This document shows, piece by piece, positions 16,944 to 24,805 of a stretch of DNA of 30,764 bases. Within the stretch, counting starts at the first letter, position 1. The number at the start of each line of letters is the position of its first letter. This DNA comes from CAYYNP01 sp964472545 (GTDB taxonomy: Bacteria; Planctomycetota; Planctomycetia; Pirellulales; Thermoguttaceae): positions 1 to 30,764 of the forward strand of contig CAYYNP010000092.1 of assembly GCA_964472545.1 (NCBI GenBank), written 5' to 3'. A program made the position numbers and the translations under genes. The notes below the pieces were generated by a model, which saw nothing but the letters and a program-made list of their open reading frames with translations, was not told the origin of the DNA and did no database searches.

Positions 16944-17228
16944 TCACTTTCGCGGTTTGACAAGCCGCCAGCCGCTCTCCTCAGTGATGCCCCACCGGTG
17001 GTGTTCGATCTGATCCCCCTGCCGAATCTGGGCGGCAATCCACGGCGTGCCACATTCGTCAACTTCGTAGACGCGAGAAGGCCAAAGTCGTGCGATCATC
17101 ACATTCATGAACTCGATGCTGTCGGGCAAGATCGTGGATTCCGGATCCTCCCATTCGTCAGGCAAACTGACAAAACGGACTCTGTCACCCACTTTGAGTT
17201 GCTTCGGATCCGGCATGGCAGCATCCAT
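16944..17228 (-). CDS. Small hypothetical protein
   Basis: The 94-residue protein (start ATG 17228; ATG 17216 and an upstream TTG 17264 are alternatives) has KVGDRVRFVSLPDEW near its N-terminus and ends HHRWGITEESGWRLVKPRK. The first motif resembles the opening strand of SH3-like or KOW-like small beta barrels, which is a weak hint. There is no signal peptide or membrane segment, so it is probably cytoplasmic. It is charged and Trp-rich. I do not recognise the function. It lies upstream of and codirectional with the secreted protein gene, but that gene has its own predicted promoter. Confidence 0.6.
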   Translation of the reverse strand: MDAAMPDPKQLKVGDRVRFVSLPDEWEDPESTILPDSIEFMNVMIARLWPSRVYEVDECGTPWIAAQIRQGDQIEHHRWGITEESGWRLVKPRK

Positions 17229-17347
17229 CGACACACCTGAGACAACGGCCTTCCAATCGATCAACGTATAGGATACGGTGAGTAACGTCCAGCCGTATCA
17301 GCACATGACACCGACGCAACATGGTTCTCGCACGTAGGATCGATGGG

Positions 17348-19999
17348 ATGAATCGTACAACGCGTATCTCTATTGGCGTGGTGGCCGTCGCCTGTTGGAT
17401 TGGGGCGGCCGACAAGGCCGTTGCGGAGGCAAACGCCACGGCGTGCTGGATCGGGCCGCCGGGCATCGCTGCCGCTAACGATGAGGACGGTGAGGACACT
17501 TCGCGAAATCGATTTACCTACTTCCGCAAGGTCGTGACATTGGACGCCCTGCCGGACGACGCCACGTTGCGCTTCGCCGCCGACAGCAACGCGCGGCTGT
17601 GGATCAACGGGCGGCTCGTGCGGCGGAAAGTGGCGCGGTATCACCTGGAGAAGATCACCGCCGAAGTGGTCAACGCGGGGCCGTATCTGCGCACCGGCCG
17701 CAACGTCGTGGTGGTGCTGCATCACAACTGGGGCAACATCATCACGTTTCAGCGGACCGGCAACCGGATGCCGGGACTGTACGTCGACGCCGCGTGGCTG
17801 AAGAGCGACGGCACGTGGAAGGCGGCGGCCGCACCGGAGTTCGCCCGCCACGGCAAGCAGGTGGTGGGCGTGATCGGGGATGAGCGGATTCGCTATCCGC
17901 AGATCGTCGACGGCCGGAAGATGATCGGACCGGCCGTTCACGACCCGGCGTTCGACGACGCCGATTGGCCGTCGGCCCGGGTGATTGAAGACGGGCCGTG
18001 GCCGGACGTGCCAAGCGACGTCGAGACGCCCGGGCAGCGGGAACACGTCGTGCGGCCGATGTCCGTGTTGGCCGCGGGCGAGCTTCAACGGGCGCGGCCG
18101 CTTTCCGACGACCCGCTCTCGATGGCTGCCGGCATCCGCACGGCGACGTGCCGGCCGGACGACGACGCGAAAGAACTGGCGGCCGGATTGATCGACGGCC
18201 GCGCGACGACGATCGTCGGCCGCGCCGGCGAGTCGTACTATATCACATTCGATTTCTTCCGCCCGGTACACGGCTATCCGCTTCTCCGCCTGGCCGAGGC
18301 CTCGCCGGGCGTGCGAATCGACTTCGGTTACGGCGAGATCGCCCGCTCGCAATACGACGGCCGCTGGCACGTCCGCACCGACGGGTGGCTCAACACGGAG
18401 GGCGTGGTAGGGCCCGGCTATGCCGATCGGTACATCACCCGCGGCGGACGCCAGCAGGTCGAGTTGCCCGACGAACGCACGGCCCGCTGGCTTACGCTGC
18501 ACGTCCACTTCCCCCGCGACGGCTGTGTGATAATCGACGACGTAGGGCTGGTGAAGTCGCAGTATCCGATCCGGCCGGTGGGGAGTTTTTCGTGCGGCGA
18601 CGAGCGGATCGATCAACTCGTCAAGCTCTGCCTGATCCACGCCGAGGTGACGATGACCGACGCTTACGTCGACACGCCCGGCCGAGAGGACGGGCAGTGG
18701 CTCGAAGACGACCGCCCCCGGGCGTTGTTGGCTGCCCGCTGGTTCGGCGACACGAAGCTGCGAGAGTTTTACCTCCGCACGCAAGCCGAGGGCCAGCGCG
18801 AAGACGGGCTGCTGCACTCCTTCGCCCCGAGCAACTACCCGGCCTATCCGGCGGCCTTCGATTGGAGTGTGCAATGGGTGGCCACGCTCTACGACGATTA
18901 CGTGTGGACCGGCGACGCGGCACGCATCCGCCGCCATTGGGAGCCGCTCTGTCGTTACTGGGAGAACGTGCTGCGGCGGGTCGACGACGAGGGGATCTTC
19001 CGCACGAAGCACGTCTTCGCCGATATCCGCGTAGGGCTGCACTGCCAGCACGACGGGCAGTCGAGCGGCATCTCGTCGCCGTGGTTCATCCAACGTCTCC
19101 GTTGGTCGGTGGAGATGGCCGAGGCGATCGGCGAGCGTCAACAGGCCGCCGCGTGGCGGGCGGCAGCCGAGCGGATGGCCCGGGGCTTTCGCAAGCATCA
19201 CCTGTTACCGGCCGATGGCAAGGTGCCGGCGCACGTGGCCGATCGGTTCGATCCGGAAGACTCCACGCTCACGCGCGGCTATAGCCAGGCTGGGCAGACC
19301 GTGGCCGTAAGCTGCGGATTGTTGACTGCGGCGGAGGCGCGGGCCGATTTGAACTACGCATTCGCGGCTCCCGATGGCTCGCCTCCGCCGGGGGTGACTC
19401 GCTGGAACAACCCCACCTACGGCTATCGTGCGCTGCGGGCGTTGTCGAAGGCCGGTTTGACGGAGCGGGCCGTGGCACATCTGCTGGAACGCTACGCGCC
19501 GTATCTGCCCGGCCATCCGCGGAATCTGGTGCCGCTTGAACTTCAGGGGCCTTACGGCGGGCCGTTTCCGGAGTATTGGACCAGCCGCGAGGACCTGGGC
19601 CTCTCGCCGGGCGAATTGAATCCGGCCCAACCCCGCGACGAGACCGGCTCGCACGGCTGGGCGGCGTTGCCGTTGTTGTGGTTTCACGAGACGTTGCTGG
19701 GTGTGCAGATCGTCGAGCCCGGCGGCGGCCGGCTGCGGATTGCTCCGCAGACCGGTGGCTTGCCGTACGTGGCCGGCCACACGAACACGCCGCGGGGGCT
19801 GGTCTACGTCTGCTGGGATCCCCAGCAATGGCGACTCGACGTGTCCATCCCCGGCGAAACGTCGGCCGATGTGGTTCTACCGGCGGTATGCATGGGCAAA
19901 CGAATCGACGTCGCGGCGGCGGCAGGTACGGTTAGGCGTCAAAGCGGGCGAAAGCTCACGATTGAAGGGGCCGGGCGATACGTATTTCGGTTTCGGTAG
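17348..19999 (+). CDS. Secreted alpha-L-rhamnosidase-like glycoside hydrolase (GH78-like)
   Basis: The 883-residue protein starts at ATG 17348 (AGGA 7 nt upstream) with a signal peptide ending near residue 26 (AVAEANA). Residues about 45-185 look like the N-terminal beta-sandwich sugar-binding module of GH78 enzymes (ATLRFAADSNARLWINGRLV). A second beta domain precedes the (alpha/alpha)6 barrel, which has DTPGREDGQW from about residue 442, the counterpart of the GH78 D-C-P-x-R-E motif. The barrel ends with ETGSHGWAALPLLWFHETLLGV, then a C-terminal beta-sandwich (RLRIAPQ). GH78 enzymes release terminal L-rhamnose by inversion. It is a single gene, divergent from the small protein upstream. With the lyase, clan-A hydrolase and sulfatase in this window it fits breakdown of a rhamnose-containing glycan. 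Distant subfamilies of this fold act on other sugars. Confidence 0.8.
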   Translation: MNRTTRISIGVVAVACWIGAADKAVAEANATACWIGPPGIAAANDEDGEDTSRNRFTYFRKVVTLDALPDDATLRFAADSNARLWINGRLVRRKVARYHLEKITAEVVNAGPYLRTGRNVVVVLHHNWGNIITFQRTGNRMPGLYVDAAWLKSDGTWKAAAAPEFARHGKQVVGVIGDERIRYPQIVDGRKMIGPAVHDPAFDDADWPSARVIEDGPWPDVPSDVETPGQREHVVRPMSVLAAGELQRARPLSDDPLSMAAGIRTATCRPDDDAKELAAGLIDGRATTIVGRAGESYYITFDFFRPVHGYPLLRLAEASPGVRIDFGYGEIARSQYDGRWHVRTDGWLNTEGVVGPGYADRYITRGGRQQVELPDERTARWLTLHVHFPRDGCVIIDDVGLVKSQYPIRPVGSFSCGDERIDQLVKLCLIHAEVTMTDAYVDTPGREDGQWLEDDRPRALLAARWFGDTKLREFYLRTQAEGQREDGLLHSFAPSNYPAYPAAFDWSVQWVATLYDDYVWTGDAARIRRHWEPLCRYWENVLRRVDDEGIFRTKHVFADIRVGLHCQHDGQSSGISSPWFIQRLRWSVEMAEAIGERQQAAAWRAAAERMARGFRKHHLLPADGKVPAHVADRFDPEDSTLTRGYSQAGQTVAVSCGLLTAAEARADLNYAFAAPDGSPPPGVTRWNNPTYGYRALRALSKAGLTERAVAHLLERYAPYLPGHPRNLVPLELQGPYGGPFPEYWTSREDLGLSPGELNPAQPRDETGSHGWAALPLLWFHETLLGVQIVEPGGGRLRIAPQTGGLPYVAGHTNTPRGLVYVCWDPQQWRLDVSIPGETSADVVLPAVCMGKRIDVAAAAGTVRRQSGRKLTIEGAGRYVFRFR

Positions 20000-20042
20000 C
20001 ACTTCGGAGCGAGCCCCCAGCCACCCATCGCCAGTTTGATCG

Positions 20043-20072
20043 TTGACAACCTCCCGCATTCTCCGATAGCAT
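20043..20072 (+). promoter_or_regulatory. Predicted promoter for the coiled-coil protein and lipoprotein genes
   Basis: A perfect TTGACA (20043-20048) is followed after 18 bp by TAGCAT (20067-20072; 4/6 match). The geometry is the same as that of the promoter at 303-332. The ATG at 20115 would be about 35 nt into the transcript, behind GAGGT at 20106-20110. Confidence 0.4.
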
Positions 20073-20114
20073 GATGATGGGCTGGGCAAAACACGACCAG
20101 GAGTTGAGGTCACC

Positions 20115-20324
20115 ATGAGCGAAACACCGGAATCGAAGCCGGCACAAGTCGAGCGGCTCGAAGCGCAGCTCGACGCACTGAAGAACGCGCTGCCGGAGCA
20201 CTGCACCGGCACCGACGGCTACATCGCCCTGCATCGGGCCAACCCGGAGCATTGGCAGAAGATCGAAGAACTCGAAGACCAGATCGGCAAGCTCAAAGCG
20301 GAGATCGGGTCCGATGCATCGTAG
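20115..20324 (+). CDS. Small coiled-coil protein of unknown function
   Basis: The 69-residue protein has two heptad-like stretches (residues about 8-28 and 42-66, rich in Leu, Glu, Lys and Gln) separated by a short HCTGTDGYIALHRANPEHW segment. It is likely a cytoplasmic helical hairpin or oligomer. GAGGT precedes the ATG by 4 nt and a promoter-like pair lies 45 bp upstream. The end overlaps the first possible ATG of the next frame by 11 nt. I recognise no named family, but clear initiation signals and protein-like composition support a real gene. Confidence 0.7.
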   Translation: MSETPESKPAQVERLEAQLDALKNALPEHCTGTDGYIALHRANPEHWQKIEELEDQIGKLKAEIGSDAS

Positions 20325-22041
20325 GTCTTGCGGGAAGACTCGCTATTGCAGAAGGGTGGCTGGGGCAAAGCGCAGCGGTGCCCCAGAGGTGCAGGTGGCC
20401 GAGTCGCCGGGATTCCGGGGCACCGCTGCGCTCTGCCACCGGCCACCCGAGAATTGGATTTCGAGAAAGCGCACCGTTTTCGGCCTGATCGCCCTGGCGC
20501 TGTTTGGCTGCCTGTTGGCCGGATGCGGCAATCCGCCGCCGTCGGGCAATGCGCCGAAGAAATCGAAGCAGGCGTCGGCCAGCCACGCGCAGACGAAGCA
20601 AGCGTCGCGGCCGAGTCGGTCGACGGCCACCACCTCGAAGACGCCCGCCGCGTTCCCGACCGCCAATCCCAACGCACCGCAGACGCCGAACTCTCCCGAC
20701 GAGCCGCCCGAGCAGCGCCCCGGCATCTTCAAGCCGCCGCGAGGGCCCTTGCTGGCGAGCCTGCTGGAAGGCCCGGTCGATTCCGCCGCGCGCTGGATAC
20801 CGAATCTGCCCCGGATGGTCGTCGACGAGCAGCGGACTGCCGCGGCCGGGATCCGCAAGGTGGTGGGCAAACGGATCACGCTCTATACCGATCTGCCGAA
20901 GAGCGACGAGATCGACCGGCTCCCGGCGATCTTCGACCTGGCCTTTCCGCAATGGTGTGAATACTTCAGCCTCGATCCGGCCAAACACGCCGACTGGAAG
21001 ATGACCGGCTTCTTGATCTCGAGCAAAGACGTCCGGCCGAAGTTCACTGCGGCCGGCCTTGTGCCCAAGGAGTTGCCGGACTTTCAGCACGGCTTTTCGC
21101 GAAACCACGAACTCTGGCTCTACGACCAGCCGAGCGACTACTACCGCCGCCATCTGTTCCTGCACGAAGGCACGCACGGCTTGATGAACACGCTGTTGGG
21201 GGCTTGTGGCCCGCCGTGGTACATGGAGGGCGTCGCCGAACTGCTGAGCACGCATCGCTGGGCCGACGGGCAACTGACGCTGAACGTCGTGCCGGCCGAC
21301 CGCGACGAGGTGCCGTATTGGGGTCGCGTGAAGCTGATCAAGGACGCCATCGGGAGAGGCCAGCCGCTGCAGCTTTGGCAGGTCGTGCAGTACCCGCCCC
21401 ATGCCCACATCAATGCCGAGCCGTACGCCTGGTGTTGGGCGCTGGCGGTGTTGATGGATCGCGATCCGCGATACCGCGACCGCTTCCGGCAGCTTCAGAA
21501 ATTCGTGGTCGAGCCCGACTTCAACGAGCGGTTCTATCGGTTGATGGGAGAGGATCTCAACGAGTTGGGCGAACAGTGGCAGGTCTTTTCGGAGGCGATC
21601 GAATACGGCATCGATCCGGCACGCACGGCGATCGAGTTCACGCCCGGGGCCGACTTGCCGGCGGACGGTGCGAACGTGAGCGTCTTGGCGGAGCGGGGTT
21701 GGCAGAGCAGCAAGCTGCGGCTGACGGCCGGCAAAGAGTACCGGCTGCAGGCGTCGGGAAGGTATCAGGTGGCCGACCGGCCAAAGATCTGGTGGTGCGA
21801 GCCGGGCGGCGTCTCGATCCGCTACTATCAAGGGCGGCCGCTGGGCATCCTGCTGGCGGCCGTACGGCCCGACGATTGGGAGGACGGAGACCCGTCGGGC
21901 TTGGTGAAACCGATCGTCGTTGGGCTGGAAACCACGCTCACACCCGAGCACCACGGCACGCTTTACCTGCGGATCAACGACTCGGCCGCCGAGATGCACG
22001 ATAACGCTGGCAGCCTGACCGTGGAAGTCACCTCGCCATAG
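20314..22041 (+). CDS. Lipoprotein with HExxH metallopeptidase-like domain
   Basis: The coordinates run from the first ATG of the frame (up to 575 residues). A lipoprotein signal FGLIALALFGCLLAGC ends at residue 71 by this numbering, far too late for a normal signal peptide, so translation probably starts later. GTG 20389 or GTG 20395 (behind GAGG at 20386-20389) are candidates, and both lie inside a palindromic repeat. After a Pro/Ser/Lys-rich linker, the body has HEGTHG (about residues 285-290) followed about 20 residues on by YMEGVAELLS, the HExxH...E zinc pattern of gluzincin peptidases. A C-terminal beta-rich domain follows. A cell-envelope peptidase is inferred; the substrate is unknown. 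The gene follows the coiled-coil gene and precedes the GYF-protein gene by 175 bp. Confidence 0.72.
   Translation: MHRRSCGKTRYCRRVAGAKRSGAPEVQVAESPGFRGTAALCHRPPENWISRKRTVFGLIALALFGCLLAGCGNPPPSGNAPKKSKQASASHAQTKQASRPSRSTATTSKTPAAFPTANPNAPQTPNSPDEPPEQRPGIFKPPRGPLLASLLEGPVDSAARWIPNLPRMVVDEQRTAAAGIRKVVGKRITLYTDLPKSDEIDRLPAIFDLAFPQWCEYFSLDPAKHADWKMTGFLISSKDVRPKFTAAGLVPKELPDFQHGFSRNHELWLYDQPSDYYRRHLFLHEGTHGLMNTLLGACGPPWYMEGVAELLSTHRWADGQLTLNVVPADRDEVPYWGRVKLIKDAIGRGQPLQLWQVVQYPPHAHINAEPYAWCWALAVLMDRDPRYRDRFRQLQKFVVEPDFNERFYRLMGEDLNELGEQWQVFSEAIEYGIDPARTAIEFTPGADLPADGANVSVLAERGWQSSKLRLTAGKEYRLQASGRYQVADRPKIWWCEPGGVSIRYYQGRPLGILLAAVRPDDWEDGDPSGLVKPIVVGLETTLTPEHHGTLYLRINDSAAEMHDNAGSLTVEVTSP
20354..20448. 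repeat. REPIN-like inverted repeat at the lipoprotein gene start
   Basis: The left arm 20354-20386 and right arm 20415-20448 are near-perfect inverted copies around a 28-bp centre, both carrying GCGCAGCGGTGCCCC. The left arm recurs at 23096-23128 with a single mismatch over 33 bp. The element lies between the small coiled-coil gene and the lipobox and is read through by the lipoprotein frame. Confidence 0.85.
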
Positions 22042-22068
22042 GCCGCAAGAGACCACCACACAGCCCGC

Positions 22069-22100
22069 ATTCCCCCCATACGCCGCAAATTCCCCCCCAT
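22069..22100. repeat. Duplicated ATTCCCCC(C)CAT motif
   Basis: ATT-C6-AT (22069-22079) and ATT-C7-AT (22089-22100) occur 9 bp apart in the gap after the lipoprotein gene. They look like a short degenerate direct repeat of a dispersed element. No hairpin is obvious. Confidence 0.45.
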
Positions 22101-22139
22101 CGGCCCGGACCAATGGCTTCCCGGCGTGTCGGGTGGTTG

Positions 22140-22145
22140 TATAAT
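22140..22145 (+). promoter_or_regulatory. Possible -10 box for the GYF-protein/NTPase operon
   Basis: This is a perfect TATAAT 72 bp before the ATG at 22217, in the 175-bp gap after the lipoprotein gene. The -35 position (GCTTCC/CTTCCC) is poor, so the site is tentative. If real, it separates the two-gene unit 22217-24798 from the upstream genes. Confidence 0.3.
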
Positions 22146-22216
22146 GGTGAAGGCGGGTTCAGGTTTGGATCGGCAAGGTGTGCGGTTAGGGCAAGGGAGA
22201 GGGAGTATTCGACGCA

Positions 22217-23299
22217 ATGGGCATCAGGTTCTATTGTCCCCAGGGACACAAGCTCAACGTCAAGGAATTTCAGGCAGGCCGCAAAGGGATCTGCCCGTAT
22301 TGCGGTGCGAAGATCGAAATCCCGATGGAGAGCACGCGCAAGAGTTCTAAGCAGGAGCGGGCGGAGCGCCGCGCCGCGGGACAAGTTGCCTCGCCTTCAG
22401 GCTCCACCGTAGCCACGGCCCCCGGACAGGCGCCTGCGCCCGGAGGTCCGTCGATCGAGACGCCGATGTCGTCGGTCGCCTCGGCCGAGTCGCAACTCGT
22501 GATGCCGGTGTCGGCTCCCCAGGCGGATGCGGGCGCGGCAGACCGTCCACCCTCAGCAGCACCGGGCTCGGCTCCAACGGGCGTACCGCTTCCCGACGTG
22601 GGTGGGACGGCCGATTCGACCGATTCACCACCCGCCGATGCGGCCGCGCAGACGTCCACCCCCGAGAGTCCCCAAGCACCGGCCGATCCGCTGGCCGAGG
22701 CGGGCGACGCGGTGTGGTACGTGCGTCCGGCTTCCGGCGGCCAATTCGGGCCGGCCGGCGCCGACGTGATGCGGTCGTGGATTGGCGAGGGCCGCGTCAG
22801 CCCCGATTCGCTCGTGTGGCGCGAGGGTTGGAAAGACTGGCAGGAGGCCGCCGACGTCTTCCCACAGCTTAAGGCCGATGGGCCGCCGTCGCCCTTCGGC
22901 GACATCCCGCCGGCGACCGTGACGAGCAACTCGACCGGATTGGCCGGCACCGGCAGCACCGGTTTCGCGCGGCCGCGCCGGCGTTCGAACAAGACCCAGG
23001 CGATCGTGATCACGGTGCTGGTGCTGGCGGTGATCGCGTTGGCCGTGGTGTTCCTGATCGTGCTCACCGGCAATTCCGACGCCGCCGAGGCCAAGGGGTG
23101 GCTGGGGCAGAGCGCAGCGGTGCCCCAGGAATGGGACGGCCGCCCCGGTAGCCGAAGTCGCCAGACTTTGGACCGCCCTCGTAGTCCAACTCCCCAGGTT
23201 TTCGACGAACCGGCCGAGTCGGCCAAATTCTGGCGAATTCGGCTACAGCCGTTTGCCTTGAGGCCTTCCCCCGAGCTACACCATCCCTTCGCCGCATAA
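22217..23299 (+). CDS. Zinc-ribbon/GYF-domain membrane protein with a repeat-derived C-terminus
   Basis: The 360-residue protein opens with a zinc ribbon (C7, then C26-P-Y-C29 after a Gly/His turn). A low-complexity Pro/Ala/Ser linker follows (about 35-160), then a GYF_2-type domain (about 165-216; AVWYVRPASGGQFGPAGAD... WREGWKDWQEA), which usually binds proline-rich peptides. One transmembrane helix spans about 262-285. After NSDAAEA the frame enters two palindromic repeats (23096-23246), so roughly the last 67 residues (from KGWLGQSAAVPQ) are repeat-encoded and unlikely to be ancestral. The original protein may have been longer or may have ended here. The stop lies 8 bp before the NTPase gene, suggesting translational coupling. 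Topology: zinc ribbon and GYF in the cytoplasm is the simplest reading. Confidence 0.78.
   Translation: MGIRFYCPQGHKLNVKEFQAGRKGICPYCGAKIEIPMESTRKSSKQERAERRAAGQVASPSGSTVATAPGQAPAPGGPSIETPMSSVASAESQLVMPVSAPQADAGAADRPPSAAPGSAPTGVPLPDVGGTADSTDSPPADAAAQTSTPESPQAPADPLAEAGDAVWYVRPASGGQFGPAGADVMRSWIGEGRVSPDSLVWREGWKDWQEAADVFPQLKADGPPSPFGDIPPATVTSNSTGLAGTGSTGFARPRRRSNKTQAIVITVLVLAVIALAVVFLIVLTGNSDAAEAKGWLGQSAAVPQEWDGRPGSRSRQTLDRPRSPTPQVFDEPAESAKFWRIRLQPFALRPSPELHHPFAA
23096..23128. repeat. Single arm of the GCGCAGCGGTGCCCC repeat inside a gene
   Basis: This 33-bp segment is the same as 20354-20386 except for one A-to-G change. It carries its own 8-bp hairpin (CTGGGGCA ... TGCCCCAG). The inverted partner arm is missing or heavily decayed. 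It is read in frame as the start of the C-terminal tail of the GYF protein. Confidence 0.85.
23148..23246. repeat. Second inverted-repeat element (GTAGCCGAA family) inside the gene end
   Basis: Arms 23148-23171 and 23223-23246 are 24-bp inverted copies matching at 22 positions, with a 51-bp centre. The element lies directly after the other repeat and also within the GYF-protein reading frame. The 99-bp length and terminal inverted repeats resemble a small non-autonomous element (REPIN or MITE). Confidence 0.85.
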
Positions 23300-23307
23300 G
23301 GCCGGAC

Positions 23308-24798
23308 ATGAAGATCCAGCAGTTCCTCGAGCACCACGGGATCGCGGCCAACCCCTTCGCCGACGAGGACGCCCAGACCGATCTGGTCTTCAAGGGCCAC
23401 TGCATCCAAAACACGTTCCATCCGGCGTGGGACAAGATCTACGGCGATCCGTCGGAGCCGGCCACGTCGGTCGTCTTCGGGGAGAAGGGTTCCGGCAAGA
23501 CGGCCATCCGGCTGCAAATCGCCCGGCACCTGACCGACTACAACGCCGACCATCCCGAGCACCAGGTGTTCGTGGTCCAATACGACGATTTCAATCCGTT
23601 CTTGGACCGTTTTCGCGAGCGATTTTCGGGTCGCCGCCGTCGTCCGCCGCGCGTGTTGGGCCAGTGGCGGCTCTGGGACCACATGGACGCCGTCCTCTCG
23701 CTGGCCGTAACGCAATTGGTCGACCGGATCCTCGGCGTGCGGCAGGCCCGGCATCCGGCCGCCCGCGACGAGCCGCTGGACCCCGCCGCGCTCGACGCGT
23801 CGCAAGTTCGCGACGTACTGCTGTTGGCGGCCTGTTACGATCAGTCGACCGCCGAAAACGTCGAACAGCGCTGGCACGGTCTGCGAAAGAAGCTAGGGCT
23901 CTCGATCTGGCGGACCAAATGGGACTGGGCCGTGGGCATTGCGGTGACGCTGGTCACGTTGATTGTGATCGTGTCGGCCGGCCAGTGGAGTTGGCTCGCA
24001 ACGATCTGGCCGTATCTGATCGCGGCCGCCGGTTGGGCGCCGCGGGCGTGGCGGGTGGTGACGGGGTTCTTCAAGGCCCGGCGGGTGGCGCGCAACACGC
24101 GTTCGCTCAGCCGCAATACGAACCTGCTGCGCAAGATCCTGCTGAATTTCACCGGCGCGCAGATCGTAGGCCAGCCGCTGCCCGACCGGCGGCGGACCGA
24201 CGACCGCTACGAGTTGCTCTCGAAGCTGCAAGGCGTGCTCAAGTCGCTACAGTTCGACGGCCTGGTGGTGCTGGTCGACCGTATCGACGAGCCGTATCTG
24301 ATCAACGGCGCCGCCGACCTGATGAAGGCCCTGCTCTGGCCGATGTTGGACAACAAGCTGCTGAAGCATCCCGGCATGGGTGCCAAGCTGTTGCTGCCGG
24401 CCGAATTGCAGCCGGCGGTCGAGCGCGAAGACCGCGATTTCCACCAACGAGCCCGGCTCGATAAACAGAACCTGATCCAGTCGCTGGCCTGGACCGGCGA
24501 GTCGCTGTTCGATGTATCCAACGCCCGGGTGGCGGCCTGTGCGGCCGACGGCAAGTCGCCGGCGGTGGGCGATTTCTTCGACGACTCGGTCGACGACCGG
24601 CGGCTGGTCGAGGCCTTTGCCACGCTGCGGGTGCCGCGGCATCTGTTCAAGTTCATGTACCGGCTGCTGACCACGCACTGCAACGCCCACAGCGACGAGC
24701 GGCCCGTCTGGCAGGTCTCCAGCGGCACCTTCGAGTCGGTGTTGGCCGTCTACCAGCGGGATCAAGAGGCCGCCCAGCGCGGGCAGGGCGCGGGATAG
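23308..24798 (+). CDS. Membrane-inserted P-loop NTPase (KAP-like)
   Basis: The 496-residue protein begins MKIQQFLEHHGIAANPFADEDA and has Walker A GEKGSGKT (58-65). Two hydrophobic segments (about 206-226 and 230-248) lie between the Walker motifs. Walker B is GLVVLVDRIDEP (D324, D327, E328). Insertion of membrane helices between Walker A and B is characteristic of KAP-family P-loop NTPases, but I cannot confirm family membership without a profile search. The C-terminal third is helical and Arg/Asp-rich, with no nuclease motif. Only 8 bp separate it from the GYF-protein gene, so the pair should be co-translated, and a complex at the inner membrane is inferred. It ends 7 bp from the stop of the convergent gene at 24806. 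Confidence 0.75.
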   Translation: MKIQQFLEHHGIAANPFADEDAQTDLVFKGHCIQNTFHPAWDKIYGDPSEPATSVVFGEKGSGKTAIRLQIARHLTDYNADHPEHQVFVVQYDDFNPFLDRFRERFSGRRRRPPRVLGQWRLWDHMDAVLSLAVTQLVDRILGVRQARHPAARDEPLDPAALDASQVRDVLLLAACYDQSTAENVEQRWHGLRKKLGLSIWRTKWDWAVGIAVTLVTLIVIVSAGQWSWLATIWPYLIAAAGWAPRAWRVVTGFFKARRVARNTRSLSRNTNLLRKILLNFTGAQIVGQPLPDRRRTDDRYELLSKLQGVLKSLQFDGLVVLVDRIDEPYLINGAADLMKALLWPMLDNKLLKHPGMGAKLLLPAELQPAVEREDRDFHQRARLDKQNLIQSLAWTGESLFDVSNARVAACAADGKSPAVGDFFDDSVDDRRLVEAFATLRVPRHLFKFMYRLLTTHCNAHSDERPVWQVSSGTFESVLAVYQRDQEAAQRGQGAG

Positions 24799-24805
24799 CG
24801 GGCGT

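Noticed and set aside
17261..19201. A 646-codon antisense open frame opposite the rhamnosidase gene
   Set aside because: It is the mirror of a clear GH78-like gene, and its translation shows no motif or export signal.
20354..20448. Possible insertion sequence bounded by terminal inverted repeats
   Set aside because: The element is about 95 bp and encodes no transposase, so it is a REPIN- or MITE-like repeat and not an IS.
20293..22113. A 606-codon antisense open frame opposite the lipoprotein gene
   Set aside because: The opposite strand carries a lipobox and an HExxH motif. The antisense product is Arg/Gly-rich with no domain and starts without a ribosome binding site.
22270..23877. A 535-codon antisense open frame spanning the GYF and NTPase genes
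   Set aside because: It spans two genes with clear domains on the plus strand and passes through the palindromic repeats. It has no recognisable product.
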